Source of the DNA: an uncultured Clostridia bacterium
GTDB taxonomy: Bacteria > Bacillota > Clostridia > Oscillospirales > Oscillospiraceae
Reading direction: 5' to 3'
DNA length: 64,000 nucleotides
Assembly: GCA_945876285.1 (NCBI GenBank)
Contig: CAMCNO010000013.1
Span: forward strand, 1-64,000
Part shown: one piece after another, positions 24,765-33,644 of the stretch
Position numbering within the stretch: position 1 is the first letter of the stretch
How the letters are laid out: every line of letters begins with the position of its first letter
The notes under the pieces: generated by a model
The model's database searches: none
The model's input: the letters and a program-made list of their open reading frames with translations, nothing else
What the model was told of the DNA's origin: nothing
Translations under genes and position numbers: made by a program

Positions 24765-27254
24765 TTAATTCTTCTGAGTAGCAGCCTGCTCCACTTCCAG
24801 GCGGGCATCCACGTAGCGTTGTACCCATGCCTGTGCGGCCGCTTCATCCGTTTCATAGAGCTGGCAGAAATTCGCCATCTCTTCATACATCTTCTGAGGT
24901 GTCTCTTGCAGTTCAATAGGCTGCAGTGCGGTATCATTCCGGTGCTGCAGCGCATCGCAGTATTCCTTCAATGCCGGTGCCAGCTCCATATGGGTCAGCA
25001 GGCCGTCAGGTACAGTGACGAAATACGTCCATACCGTATTGATCGTCCCGTTCCAGGTATCGTTATCGGAAGCTGAATAACGGGTGCTGTTCATGGCAGC
25101 CTCAAGCATCTTGTCATACTGTCCGGTAATTGCGTAATACTGCTGCAAATAGCGGGGAATCGTGTTGGACTGCACCTGCATCAACTCTTCTGCATAGGCA
25201 TTGGCAGTATCCAAATATTCAGACGCTTCTACCTCTCCTTGTTCCACCATGTCTTTTACGCCAAACACATAGGACAACTTTACATCGTTATACTCGAAAC
25301 GATCCAACTGTACTGCCGTTTCCAGATTCGCAAAGAACTGCCGGTAGCTACCCACACTCCGATGAATCAGGTTCTGCGCAACCATATTCCCGGCGATGGT
25401 CAACAGAAACAGCACCGGCACCAGTGTGCATACCAGATGAAGCACCACACTGGATTGCTTCTTCTGCACCTTCCCTTTCTTTTTCTGCGGCGCTTCAACA
25501 GCCTCCTGCGTTCTCACCGGCAGCGGTGTGGACAACAGGCGAATGATGAGGGCGAAAAACGCATAGATCATGCAGAGGTAGATCTCACGGGACAGGGAGA
25601 TATCCCAGCAGGTGACCGCAGCCATCATCACAAATACAGATGCCAGTGCGGGAAATGCCCAGCCATAAGTCTCATCGGCAGAAAAGCCCCGTTTTTTCAG
25701 CAACAGGCCTGCCATACTCAGCAGTGCACCCACATACAGCACAAATCCAATGACGCCACCTTCCAACAGCACCTGAATGTAATGATTGTGGACGTACTTC
25801 GTCTCAAAGTAGAAATCCTCCACCCGGGAAATCCCCGTTTCAAACGCGCCGTAGCCATTACCGATGACCGGGCTGATACGGAACAGACGCATACCGTAAT
25901 CCCACAGAGCAGCACGCACCACAAAACTGTTGCTGCTCCACGCACCCTGAATGCGATCGGCAATAAAGTCCGGCAAAAGGGTATAGCGCAGCGGCACGTT
26001 CTTCACGCCGTCCTCCTTGACGGAGATTAGTTTGCCGCCGTTGGGGGCGGAGAACCAGAACTCACACAACTCGCTACGCTCCGGCACGGTATACACAGCA
26101 TCCTCCACCGGACCACGGTACAGCAGAGAGGCCTCTCCCTGCAAAATCTGGCGGCGATCCTTGGACACAATATCCACCATGATGTCTCCTTGTGCCTCCA
26201 CCGACAGCGTATGCTCGCCCGGGATGGCAGAAATGCTGCGGGACAAGGAACCATTCTCGGAGAAGGTATAGGCCGAGGTCAGATTCAGTGCAGCTACCAC
26301 ATAGACCGCTACCAGCACCAACACCGCAAGCATTGCAATAAGAGGCGCCTTGGTGTGGCGGTTCAGCTGATCGGACAGGCGCTCCGTCAGACGGCTCTCC
26401 AACACCACAGCCACAGCCATATTGGCCACTAACAGCAGCACCGGAACGATGCCCAGGGCGCCGCCGCGAAGATAGCACGGAACGCTGAGCGCGCCAAAGG
26501 CCGCTGTGGGAATGGCCACAAAGAACATGCGCAGCAGCGCGGAAACTCTTTGCTTGCCGGCCGCCAGCAAATACACCAGCACAGCCGGGATAAAGCAGAT
26601 CATGGCGCCCACGCTGATACACAACAGGAAGGCAAAGGCACTGCAGGTGCAAAGAGCCATATGCATCATACGCTGACGAGAGGTTTCCGCCCCTGCCATG
26701 CAGGCAAAACCGGACAACATACCCAGCGCGTAAATCGACGCCTCCACGTTGGAGTTGGAGAACACACCATAAAGTCGGTTGCTGAAGACCACCTGAGACC
26801 ACTCCAAAGACGGAAGGGCGTGAATCAGCTTAGCCGTCAGGCCAGTGCCGGCACCCTCCACACTCAGGAAAGCAACAATGGCGGACAGTGCCGCAATAAC
26901 CGTCAGCACATGGCGGACAAAAACTCTGTTATATTTCGGCTTCAACAGCACAAACAGGAAAAAAGCCATCGCCACGGCAAGCTTGCTGTACTCCCGCAGA
27001 AAGAACTTACCGGACATGGCCCAGAACATACCGATCCCGCTATAGACCACATAGGCTGCCAGCAGCAATGTGCTGATATTCCACATGGGCTTCAAATCCC
27101 AGAAAAACAGCATGGCTGCCGCCAAGCCGGCAAAAAGCAAGACGATCCATTTGTCGCCAATGCCGGCGTAGAACAGAAACTCCACCACAACGAGCAAAAC
27201 AGCGGCCAGAATAGTCGTCCGCGCCGACTTCTTATCTTGTATGGAAAGACCCAT
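24765..27254 (-). CDS. O-antigen ligase/polymerase-like membrane protein (Wzy_C)
   Basis: About 829 aa. Some 12-14 membrane helices with a long extracytoplasmic loop containing YVHNHYIQVLLEGG, the conserved His-containing Wzy_C motif, near residue 485. A beta-rich insert of about 130 residues precedes it (SGISA-to-LPDFIAD region), and a ~200-residue soluble C-terminal part follows, with TPR-like helices. Such large ligase-like proteins in Firmicutes may attach glycan to a surface acceptor or polymerise it. First gene of the operon, with its own promoter. ATG 27254 has GAGGG 8 bases upstream. With a second Wzy at 11365, this one may be the ligase. Confidence 0.82.
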   Translation of the reverse strand: MGLSIQDKKSARTTILAAVLLVVVEFLFYAGIGDKWIVLLFAGLAAAMLFFWDLKPMWNISTLLLAAYVVYSGIGMFWAMSGKFFLREYSKLAVAMAFFLFVLLKPKYNRVFVRHVLTVIAALSAIVAFLSVEGAGTGLTAKLIHALPSLEWSQVVFSNRLYGVFSNSNVEASIYALGMLSGFACMAGAETSRQRMMHMALCTCSAFAFLLCISVGAMICFIPAVLVYLLAAGKQRVSALLRMFFVAIPTAAFGALSVPCYLRGGALGIVPVLLLVANMAVAVVLESRLTERLSDQLNRHTKAPLIAMLAVLVLVAVYVVAALNLTSAYTFSENGSLSRSISAIPGEHTLSVEAQGDIMVDIVSKDRRQILQGEASLLYRGPVEDAVYTVPERSELCEFWFSAPNGGKLISVKEDGVKNVPLRYTLLPDFIADRIQGAWSSNSFVVRAALWDYGMRLFRISPVIGNGYGAFETGISRVEDFYFETKYVHNHYIQVLLEGGVIGFVLYVGALLSMAGLLLKKRGFSADETYGWAFPALASVFVMMAAVTCWDISLSREIYLCMIYAFFALIIRLLSTPLPVRTQEAVEAPQKKKGKVQKKQSSVVLHLVCTLVPVLFLLTIAGNMVAQNLIHRSVGSYRQFFANLETAVQLDRFEYNDVKLSYVFGVKDMVEQGEVEASEYLDTANAYAEELMQVQSNTIPRYLQQYYAITGQYDKMLEAAMNSTRYSASDNDTWNGTINTVWTYFVTVPDGLLTHMELAPALKEYCDALQHRNDTALQPIELQETPQKMYEEMANFCQLYETDEAAAQAWVQRYVDARLEVEQAATQKN

Positions 27255-27311
27255 GGTATAACCCTCTTTATTCAATGAATTTCGATTTATCTCAATGATT
27301 ATTCAAGGGTC

Positions 27312-27340
27312 AGCATATCACAAAACTGTCAGGCGCGCAA
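27312..27340 (-). promoter_or_regulatory. Promoter of the left polysaccharide operon
   Basis: On the minus strand, -35 TTGCGC (27335-27340) and extended -10 TGATATGCT with TATGCT at 27312-27317, spacer 17. It lies about 55 nt before the first gene. Confidence 0.65.
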
Positions 27341-27410
27341 CCCGATTTCTGCTTTTTTCAGCCGGGAAATAGAACCAAGACAGCTGGTATTTCCCGTTCA
27401 TGGCGCAAAA

Positions 27411-27440
27411 GAAGGCCCCCTCCAAACGGAGGGAGCCTTC
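27411..27440 (-). terminator. Terminator of S-layer gene
   Basis: A 13-bp stem with one mismatch (27411-27423 with 27428-27440), AAAC loop, followed by TTTTG on the minus strand. It isolates the S-layer transcript from the glycan operon. Confidence 0.88.
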
Positions 27441-27493
27441 TCTCTTAGAAGTCAGCCTTCAAACGAAGGATTCCCAAATCTTCGAGGTGAAAA

Positions 27494-29917
27494 TTACTTC
27501 ACAACGTAGATCGTGGAGATGTTCTCGGCCTTGCTGTCGTAAATGACATACAGGGTCAGGCTGGAGACGTTCACGTCATCCTCGACAACGTTAACGATAT
27601 CAGCCAGAGAGACGATGTCGTTGCTGGAGGTGTCGTAGATCACAGCGTCGGAAGCCAGAGCGATGTCATCGTTCACAGCAGTGCCAGACAGAGGAGCACC
27701 CAGACGGACATAGGTGTCCTTGTTAATGGCATAGACCTCGCCGGAACCGTTCAGGTCGACGGTAACAACGAAGACGTCATCAGTCTTGGCGGTCAGCTCC
27801 AGATCGCCGGTGGTCTGATCAATAGCATACTCGAAGTAGCCAACAGCGGGAGTGCCGCTCTTGATGCCGTACTCACCCTTCTCGCCGTTCAGGTAGAACT
27901 CATAGGTGTTGACCTTGGTGTTGTCCTTGTTGACATAGTTACCCTGGATGTCGGTGTCAGCCATGAACAGCAGGTCGTTGCCCTTGGTGGAGGCAGCAGC
28001 CTTAGCACGGATGAAGACCGCGACAACCTCGCCCTCGTCCAGGATAGCGAAGGAGTTGGCGGGAATGGTAGCAACCTTATCCACGGACTTGGAGGTGGTG
28101 ACCTTCAGGTCATCGCCGGACTTGTTCATGTAAACGAAGGTCACGTCATCAGCGAAGAAGTAAGGATTGCCAGCGGTGTTAGCGGTGGTCAGCTTGGCAG
28201 CGCCTTCCTTGATGGTGGAGCTGCTGTTAGAAGCGGTGGCAACCAGAGGCACAACATCACCGGAAGAAACGGTGGTGACGCTATCGACCTTGCCACTGTC
28301 GGTGGTGTAGGTAATCACGGTGTTGGCAGTAATCGTAGAGTCAACGGAAGAATCCTTCACCTTCAGCTCCTTGACCTCACCCTCGGCGGTGACGATCTGA
28401 GCATAGTAGGCAGGAACACCCTTGGTGCTCTCACTCCACTTAGCAGTGACATAGACATACTCAGTGGTGCTGTCGACCTTCTCACCGCGGACAACCACGC
28501 CGTACTGGTCGATCCAGACCTTCTGAGCGTCCTTGTCAGCAGCGACGTTGGCGCTCTGAGGATACTCCACGCCGTCCAGAACGATGTAGTCAGCGTTAGC
28601 AGCCTTGGAGACAACGCCCTCCTTCACAGTGGTGGGATAGACATAGGTGGGCTTGCCGACGCCGGGCTTCACGAAAGTGACATAGTCGCCCTTCTCGATA
28701 GCGCCAGCCAGAACGATGGTATCGGTCTTATCTTTGTCAGCATAGTCAACAACAGAGCCGCAGCCGCTGTCGATGGTGTAGGTCACGTCACCGGTCTTGG
28801 TGTTGGTGGCAACCTTGGTCACCTTACCAACAGTGTAGGTGAAGGGACCAACGATTTTGGTGATCTGATTTTCGGAGTTGACAAAGATCTCGACCAGCTT
28901 GCCGTTGTCGGTCAGGTTAGAGATGACCTTAGCAGAAGTCTTGTTGCCGTAAGCAGCAATCTTGGTGTCGTCCTCGACCTTGTAGCCGTTCTGATCCTTG
29001 ATGCCCTTCAGAGCCTTGGCAACCTTGGAAGCGGAGGTATCGACGGTGAAGGTGAAGTCAGCGGTCTCGGCATAGGTGCCGACTGCGTCGTTCTTGTAGG
29101 TCCACTTGTTGGACACGCGGCCGAAGTCGTCGGTAGCGGAATCGTCCAGAACCAGCTTGCCCTCGTACAGCTTCTCGCCCAGCTCGACGGTGTACTTGGG
29201 GCCAGTAATGGGAGTACCGACCACGATCTTGTTAGCGCCGGAAGCAGCAGTGTCATAGACAGGCTCAGCCTTGGAAGCGCCGGTAGCGATCTCAACGCCG
29301 TTGATGGTGATGTTGGTACCCTTGGAGTCATAGTCAACGGTGGTGGCCTTCAGAGCGTTCAGGCAGTACTGAGCGGCATCCTCACGGGTCAGCTCAGCGG
29401 AGGGAGCGGCCTTGACGTCCTTGTTGATGTCGTTGGACTTCATCAGCTTGGCAACAGCGATGCTCCAGTTGGCGCCGACGAAGGACTCGATGGTGGCATC
29501 ATAGCCCAGCACGCACAGAACCAGCTTGCCGAACTGATAGCCGGTCAGCTTGCCGGTGGGGTCGAACTTGCCGTTGCCCACGCCGTTGATGTAGCCGGCG
29601 TCCGCGCAGTAAGCAATGTACTTAGCTGCCCAGTGGGTCTCGGGAACGTCAGCGAAGGCCTTCACTGCGGGCAGAGCCTCAGCGGTCTTCTCACCCAGGT
29701 CCAGATAGGCGATCAGCTTAGCAGCCTCAGCGCGGTTCAGGATAGCCTTGGGGTTGAACTTGCCGGCGGAACCCTGGAAAACGCCGACTGCGGACATGAC
29801 TTCGACGGCCTCAGCCTTGTCGACGTCTGCTGCATCCGTATAGTCTGCAGCGCTGGCGACGGTGACCAGGGACATGACCATGATCAGAGCCATCACCAGA
29901 GAAAGAAACTTCTTCAT
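27494..29917 (-). CDS. S-layer protein with SLH domains
   Basis: 807 aa, exported (signal peptide MKKFLSLVMALIMVMSLVTVASA, cleavage after ASA). SLH motifs lie at residues about 24-72 (GVFQGSAGKFNPKAILNRAE), 88-142 (FADVPETHWAAKYI, GNGKFDP) and a weaker third at 148-190. These bind secondary cell-wall polymer. The rest is a long, T-, V-, K- and D-rich beta-strand region, likely several Ig-like domains of the outer lattice. Cysteine is almost absent. Codon choice is very uniform (GTG, AAG, ACC, GAC), as in abundant proteins. It has its own promoter, an inverted repeat upstream and a strong terminator. It probably forms or contributes to the S-layer to which the neighbouring glycans are exposed. 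Confidence 0.9.
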   Translation of the reverse strand: MKKFLSLVMALIMVMSLVTVASAADYTDAADVDKAEAVEVMSAVGVFQGSAGKFNPKAILNRAEAAKLIAYLDLGEKTAEALPAVKAFADVPETHWAAKYIAYCADAGYINGVGNGKFDPTGKLTGYQFGKLVLCVLGYDATIESFVGANWSIAVAKLMKSNDINKDVKAAPSAELTREDAAQYCLNALKATTVDYDSKGTNITINGVEIATGASKAEPVYDTAASGANKIVVGTPITGPKYTVELGEKLYEGKLVLDDSATDDFGRVSNKWTYKNDAVGTYAETADFTFTVDTSASKVAKALKGIKDQNGYKVEDDTKIAAYGNKTSAKVISNLTDNGKLVEIFVNSENQITKIVGPFTYTVGKVTKVATNTKTGDVTYTIDSGCGSVVDYADKDKTDTIVLAGAIEKGDYVTFVKPGVGKPTYVYPTTVKEGVVSKAANADYIVLDGVEYPQSANVAADKDAQKVWIDQYGVVVRGEKVDSTTEYVYVTAKWSESTKGVPAYYAQIVTAEGEVKELKVKDSSVDSTITANTVITYTTDSGKVDSVTTVSSGDVVPLVATASNSSSTIKEGAAKLTTANTAGNPYFFADDVTFVYMNKSGDDLKVTTSKSVDKVATIPANSFAILDEGEVVAVFIRAKAAASTKGNDLLFMADTDIQGNYVNKDNTKVNTYEFYLNGEKGEYGIKSGTPAVGYFEYAIDQTTGDLELTAKTDDVFVVTVDLNGSGEVYAINKDTYVRLGAPLSGTAVNDDIALASDAVIYDTSSNDIVSLADIVNVVEDDVNVSSLTLYVIYDSKAENISTIYVVK

Positions 29918-30044
29918 AAATTTCTTTCCTCCTGTAAAAAATAGTCAAACCGGTTGTTCCGCCATTGCCCCGATGTACATATCGTGGCTAGCCGACCCAA
30001 TATCTGCATCGGAACTTCGGCTTCCCGACCGTTTTGCCATCGTT

Positions 30045-30074
30045 AATGTAACACAAGGGGAAATCGGTTTGCAA
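30045..30074 (-). promoter_or_regulatory. Putative S-layer promoter and leader
   Basis: On the minus strand, -35 TTGCAA (30069-30074) and -10-like TACATT (30045-30050), spacer 18. The leader to ATG 29917 is about 120 nt and contains short dyads (GGAA..TTCC near 30011-30024, GGCTAGCC near 29987-29994), so it may be structured. The AGGAGG ribosome binding site is strong. Confidence 0.4.
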
Positions 30075-30088
30075 GAGGGTCTGGTGGT

Positions 30089-30126
30089 TTGTAACAGAAC
30101 TGTAATATTGCGGAGAACTGTTACAA
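30089..30126. promoter_or_regulatory. Long inverted repeat upstream of S-layer promoter
   Basis: TTGTAACAG (30089-30097) and CTGTTACAA (30118-30126) are perfect 9-bp inverted arms 20 bases apart. Inside, AGAACTGT occurs twice in direct orientation. The element starts 15 bases upstream of the proposed S-layer -35 and 60 bases from the end of the mor gene, so it may bind a regulator of the S-layer gene. Confidence 0.5.
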
Positions 30127-30185
30127 TCCTTTATGCCGCAAGGGCTGCCCAAAGATGTGTGAAACCCACGTGAGTTTTGTTCGGG

Positions 30186-30476
30186 TTAAGTACGGGTGCC
30201 GTTGATGATCTTGCGGATCTGGCGCTCACTCAGGCGGAACTGGGCTGCCAGCGCCCGGTAGTTGGCGCCGTTGAAGCGGGCGCGGATCTCCCGGTCCCGG
30301 CCGTCCCGCTCCAGCGAGTCCAGCTTCGGGATGTACAGGCTCTGGCCGCCGCAGAGGGTAGTCAGCCGCAGGAAAGTGTCCAGGCCCAGGGTCTCCACGA
30401 TGTCCTGGTACTCCTCGGGGATGTCCTCTTCCCGGATGCTGCGCAGTGTCTGAAAACTGGAAGTCGTATTTGCCAT
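30186..30476 (-). CDS. Mor/C-type transcription activator
   Basis: 96 aa. The segment CGGQSLYIPKLDSLERDGRD followed by IRARFNGANYRALAAQF and LSERQIRKIIN is the Mu Mor/C signature: a GG-x-x-x-YIP dimerisation strand, then an FNG-x-N helix-turn-helix. Mor-family proteins activate phage middle or late promoters together with host RNA polymerase. It lies 81 bases after terL on the same strand and faces away from the capsid-tail operon. It is the best candidate for switching on the structural genes. Start ATG has AAAGGA 8 bases upstream. Confidence 0.82.
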   Translation of the reverse strand: MANTTSSFQTLRSIREEDIPEEYQDIVETLGLDTFLRLTTLCGGQSLYIPKLDSLERDGRDREIRARFNGANYRALAAQFRLSERQIRKIINGTRT

Positions 30477-30557
30477 AAAATGATCCTTTCTCTTTATTGT
30501 AAATGTGATTGAACATGTATCTGCCGGACTTTTTCCCGGGCAGGACTCTTGTGCGTG

Positions 30558-32135
30558 TTACAGATGAAGTCCCGCAATGGCGGCGCTGCGGCTCTGCCTG
30601 CGGGCCAGGGTGCGGGCGCCCTCCAGCGCGTCGGGGCCGTCGTCATGGGCACCCAGGGGGAACTGGCTCAGCTGCTGCAGCAGCAAGGTCTGGTCCTTCC
30701 GGAACAGGATGTAGCCGTTTTTCACGTCCGGCTGCAATGTCTCCACCCGCATGGTCTTGTCCTCCGTGGCCCGGACACCCTGAATGGGCAGGTACAGTCC
30801 CTGCCGGGCCGATTCCCGCGCTAATTGCTCTTTCAGGAACCACTGGAACTGGTTCGTCTCCGCACCGAACAGGCAATAGCCCCGGCCCGTCTCCCGGCGC
30901 AGGAGCCGCTCCTTTTCCAGAATGTCCGTAATGATGCGGTCCGGGTGCCGGCGCTGGATATCCGCGTCCCAGACGTAGGAAATGCCGCTGCCGCCGTCCA
31001 CCGCCAGTGTAATGATGGCGGAATAGTCGCTGGTGGCGCTGCGGCCGAGGGACGGGTCGCAATAGCCGTAGAAGCGGAAACGGGACGCCCGGAAGTCCAC
31101 CTCGCAAGGGTTGAAATACCGGAACCACTGGGACGAGAACAGGCAGGAGCCGGGGTCGATGGGCTGGTTCTGCATTTCCGAGTTGAAGGCACTTTCGCCT
31201 TCAATGAGCCGCATACAGCGCAGGTCGTAGTAACTCAGCTTCTGGGGCCACAGGACATGGGCGCCCTTCAGCATCTCCCGGCGGTGGGAGGAGAAAAAGG
31301 CCTGCGCCGTGGCTTCCCGCTTTGGGTCGGAGAGGTCGGTGAAGAGCCGCTCCCAGTCCTGCCACAACGGGGAAGTGGCCTCGGACAGGACCGCCTGGAA
31401 CTTCAGGCTGTGAAAACCGGGGTTCTCCAATAAATGGAGGAGCAGGGAATCGTGATGCAGAATGGTGCCGATGACCACAATATCCGTATAGCTGTCGCCG
31501 GACTTGCAGACCACCTTCCAGAACCAGTCCGACAGTTTCTGCCGCTGCTCTGCGTTACGGACGCCTTCATCGTTCTCAATGTCGTCGCACACAATGAGGT
31601 CGGGACGGCGCTCGTAATTCCGGCGGCCCCGGAGCTTCTGGCCGCTGCCCACCGCATCAATGCGGCAGCCGTTGTTCAGCAGAATGGAGGAGGTCTTCCA
31701 AGTTTTCTTGCCGGCCTGCTCGCCGAAATCCCGCAAAATCAGCTCGTTGGTCTCCAGCTCATTCTTGATAGCGTCCAGAAAGCTGACGGCCTGTACCTCC
31801 GTGTCAGAGACCAGGAGTATGTAGCGCTTGTAGCCGTACAGGGCGGCGTGGAGAACGTTTTTCAGGCTCATGACCGTGGATTTCGCATGGCCCCGCGGCG
31901 CCGCAACGGCGCTGCGGGTGCCTTTTTTCTGCAGCATGGCATCGCAGTCCGACACAGGGTCGCCGTTTTTCATGACGCGGCTGCGCCACAGCGTGTCCAG
32001 CTGTTTGTGAAACGCAGGGGAGGGGCGGGTGAAGTAGTGGGAGAGATAATGCTTTCCGAAATAGGTGGGGTCCCGGGCGGCACGACTGAAATCCGTGATG
32101 TCGGGAAGCTGCGCCGCCTGCTGGGGTTCTTCCAT
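30558..32135 (-). CDS. terL: Phage terminase large subunit
   Basis: 525 aa, complete. ATPase: Walker A APRGHAKST (79-87), Walker B LIVCDDIEND (180-189), coupling motif VVIGTILHHDS (~220-230). Nuclease: Asp360 in YGYCDPSLG, Glu426 in FGAETNQF, and Asp498/499 in GAHDDGPDALEGA. All catalytic residues are present, so packaging activity is plausible. It is most like the gp28/psiM2 type. The frame extends to 32330, but AAGGAG upstream of ATG 32135 fixes the start. It is transcribed away from the capsid operon, and no small terminase gene is visible anywhere in the window. Divergent placement relative to the capsid is unusual; in PBSX and most phages all these genes run the same way. Confidence 0.93.
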   Translation of the reverse strand: MEEPQQAAQLPDITDFSRAARDPTYFGKHYLSHYFTRPSPAFHKQLDTLWRSRVMKNGDPVSDCDAMLQKKGTRSAVAAPRGHAKSTVMSLKNVLHAALYGYKRYILLVSDTEVQAVSFLDAIKNELETNELILRDFGEQAGKKTWKTSSILLNNGCRIDAVGSGQKLRGRRNYERRPDLIVCDDIENDEGVRNAEQRQKLSDWFWKVVCKSGDSYTDIVVIGTILHHDSLLLHLLENPGFHSLKFQAVLSEATSPLWQDWERLFTDLSDPKREATAQAFFSSHRREMLKGAHVLWPQKLSYYDLRCMRLIEGESAFNSEMQNQPIDPGSCLFSSQWFRYFNPCEVDFRASRFRFYGYCDPSLGRSATSDYSAIITLAVDGGSGISYVWDADIQRRHPDRIITDILEKERLLRRETGRGYCLFGAETNQFQWFLKEQLARESARQGLYLPIQGVRATEDKTMRVETLQPDVKNGYILFRKDQTLLLQQLSQFPLGAHDDGPDALEGARTLARRQSRSAAIAGLHL

Positions 32136-32380
32136 AGGGGCAAAACTCCTTTCTTTACATGGTTTTTCCCAGTTTGACGGCAAAGGCGGTCGTGGGATAG
32201 GGAAGGAGTTTTTCCGGGAACTCGTTCCATATGTGGGACCCGGAGACAAAATCATGCACGAAGCCATACAACACATTCGAAATATTTTCCGGAAATGCTT
32301 CAAAAGTGTGGAAGTGGCAAAAAGCGTCATACTGTGTTCAGCGTCCCACGCAGGGGCAGAACATATTTAGGAGGTATTTT
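32136..32380. promoter_or_regulatory. Divergent control region between terL and capsid operon
   Basis: 245 bases without a supported gene. Both operons must start here. No consensus sigma-70 pair is obvious on the capsid side, which would suit an activator-dependent (Mor-like) promoter. TTAGGAGG (32368-32375) is the capsid ribosome binding site. A short dyad AGTTTTTCCGGGAAC is near 32205-32220. Confidence 0.4.
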
Positions 32381-33316
32381 ATGGCATTTGATTACGCAAA
32401 GGCATACCAGCAGTTCATCGATGAGGAGATGACGGCCCTGTCCGCCACCGCCTGGATGGTGCCCGAGGTGGGTAAGGTCCGCTTCACCGGGGGCCGTGAC
32501 GTGGAGATCAGCACCCTGTCCACCAGCGGTCTGGGCAGCTACGACGCCACCAAGTCCGACGGCAGCGCCTATCCCAGCGGCACCGTCACCAACGCCTGGA
32601 AGACCTATCCCCTGACCATGGACCGGGGCGTGAAGTTCGCCCTGGACCGCACCGATCCAAACGACACCGGCTTCATCGTCACCGCCGAGAACGTCATTCG
32701 GGAGTTCTCCCGCTCCGCTCTGGTGAAGGAGCAGGACACCTACCGCATCCAGAAGCTCTACGCCCTGGCCAACGCCGACACCGCACACAAGGCCACCCAC
32801 ATCGTCTCCAAGACCCTGACCAAGGCCAACGCCATCACTGAGGTCACCTCTCTGCTCCAGACCGTCCGGGATGACGCTGAGGAGATGGAGGGCTATGTGG
32901 CCCTGGTCAGCCACAAGAACAAGAGCGCCTTCCTGGAGGCCGCCACCGGCACCTATCACAACATCTCCTTCGGCAACAGCGTGTCCATCAACGGCGTGGT
33001 GTACGAGAACGTCATGATGCTGGACGATCTGCCCTGCATCTTCCTGCCCCAGAGCCGCATGAAGACCGCCATCTCCGTCCAGAACGGCGACGGCAACGAA
33101 GGCGGTATCGTCCCTGCCTCTGATGCAAAGAACATCGCCGTGGTCATCACCCACTGCGACGCGCCCCTGGCCGTCAGCAAGCTGGACTCCATCAAGCAGT
33201 TCGGTCCTGCCGAAAACCAGTTCTTCGACGGCACCTCCATCCAGGCCCGCTACCTGTACGACCTGTTCGTGCCCGAGAAGAAGCTCCCCGCCATCGGCGC
33301 TATCGTGGAGGCCTGA
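32381..33316 (+). CDS. Major capsid protein, HK97 fold
   Basis: 311 aa. Pattern of small Firmicutes HK97-type capsids: helical N-terminus (FDYAKAYQQFIDEEMTALS), then GGRDVEIST, TMDRGVKFALDRTD in the E-loop/P-domain region, and an A-domain with YVALVSHKNKSAFLE. There is no long N-terminal delta domain, which suits a separate scaffold protein (the scaffold-like gene is at 1499). First gene of the plus-strand operon with an excellent ribosome binding site and codon use like the S-layer gene (GCC, ACC, GAC), suggesting high expression. Confidence 0.88.
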   Translation: MAFDYAKAYQQFIDEEMTALSATAWMVPEVGKVRFTGGRDVEISTLSTSGLGSYDATKSDGSAYPSGTVTNAWKTYPLTMDRGVKFALDRTDPNDTGFIVTAENVIREFSRSALVKEQDTYRIQKLYALANADTAHKATHIVSKTLTKANAITEVTSLLQTVRDDAEEMEGYVALVSHKNKSAFLEAATGTYHNISFGNSVSINGVVYENVMMLDDLPCIFLPQSRMKTAISVQNGDGNEGGIVPASDAKNIAVVITHCDAPLAVSKLDSIKQFGPAENQFFDGTSIQARYLYDLFVPEKKLPAIGAIVEA

Positions 33317-33317
33317 T

Positions 33318-33641
33318 ATGGCGGACGCTGACAAGCTGTCCGCCATTCTGAAAAAGGCGGAGGCTCTGGTGGGGGAGCCTCTTGGTGAGTATGGCGAGGA
33401 CCTGACGGGCATTGCGGCGGCACTGGCCTGCGTATGGTGTAACCGTGAAGACATCCCGGAGGATATGGAGGATGCTGTGGCGCTGATGGTGGCGGCGCTG
33501 GCCGGAGAGCGCAGCGCGGTCAAGACCATCAAGCGGGGCGATACCTCCGTTACCTATGACACCGGCGGCGGTGCGCTGGGGCTGTCGGCCGTTTCCTTTC
33601 TGGCACCCTGGCGCAGGCTGGGGCAACTGAAGGAGGAATGA
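33318..33641 (+). CDS. Head-tail connector-like protein (XkdH/gp6-type)
   Basis: 107 aa, all-helical N-terminal half (LSAILKKAEALVG, DLTGIAAALACVWCNRED, EDMEDAVALMVAALAGERS), as in gp6/gp15-type connector proteins that bind the portal ring. It begins one base after the capsid stop, as in other PBSX-like operons. The open frame extends back into the capsid gene but ATG 33318 is the natural start. Assignment is by position, size and helix pattern. Confidence 0.65.
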   Translation: MADADKLSAILKKAEALVGEPLGEYGEDLTGIAAALACVWCNREDIPEDMEDAVALMVAALAGERSAVKTIKRGDTSVTYDTGGGALGLSAVSFLAPWRRLGQLKEE

Positions 33642-33644
33642 GCC

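Noticed and set aside
29918-30040. Cyclic-di-GMP or other riboswitch in the S-layer leader
   Set aside because: Some hairpins exist, but the conserved GEMM elements are not present in the right order; I could not match a known class.
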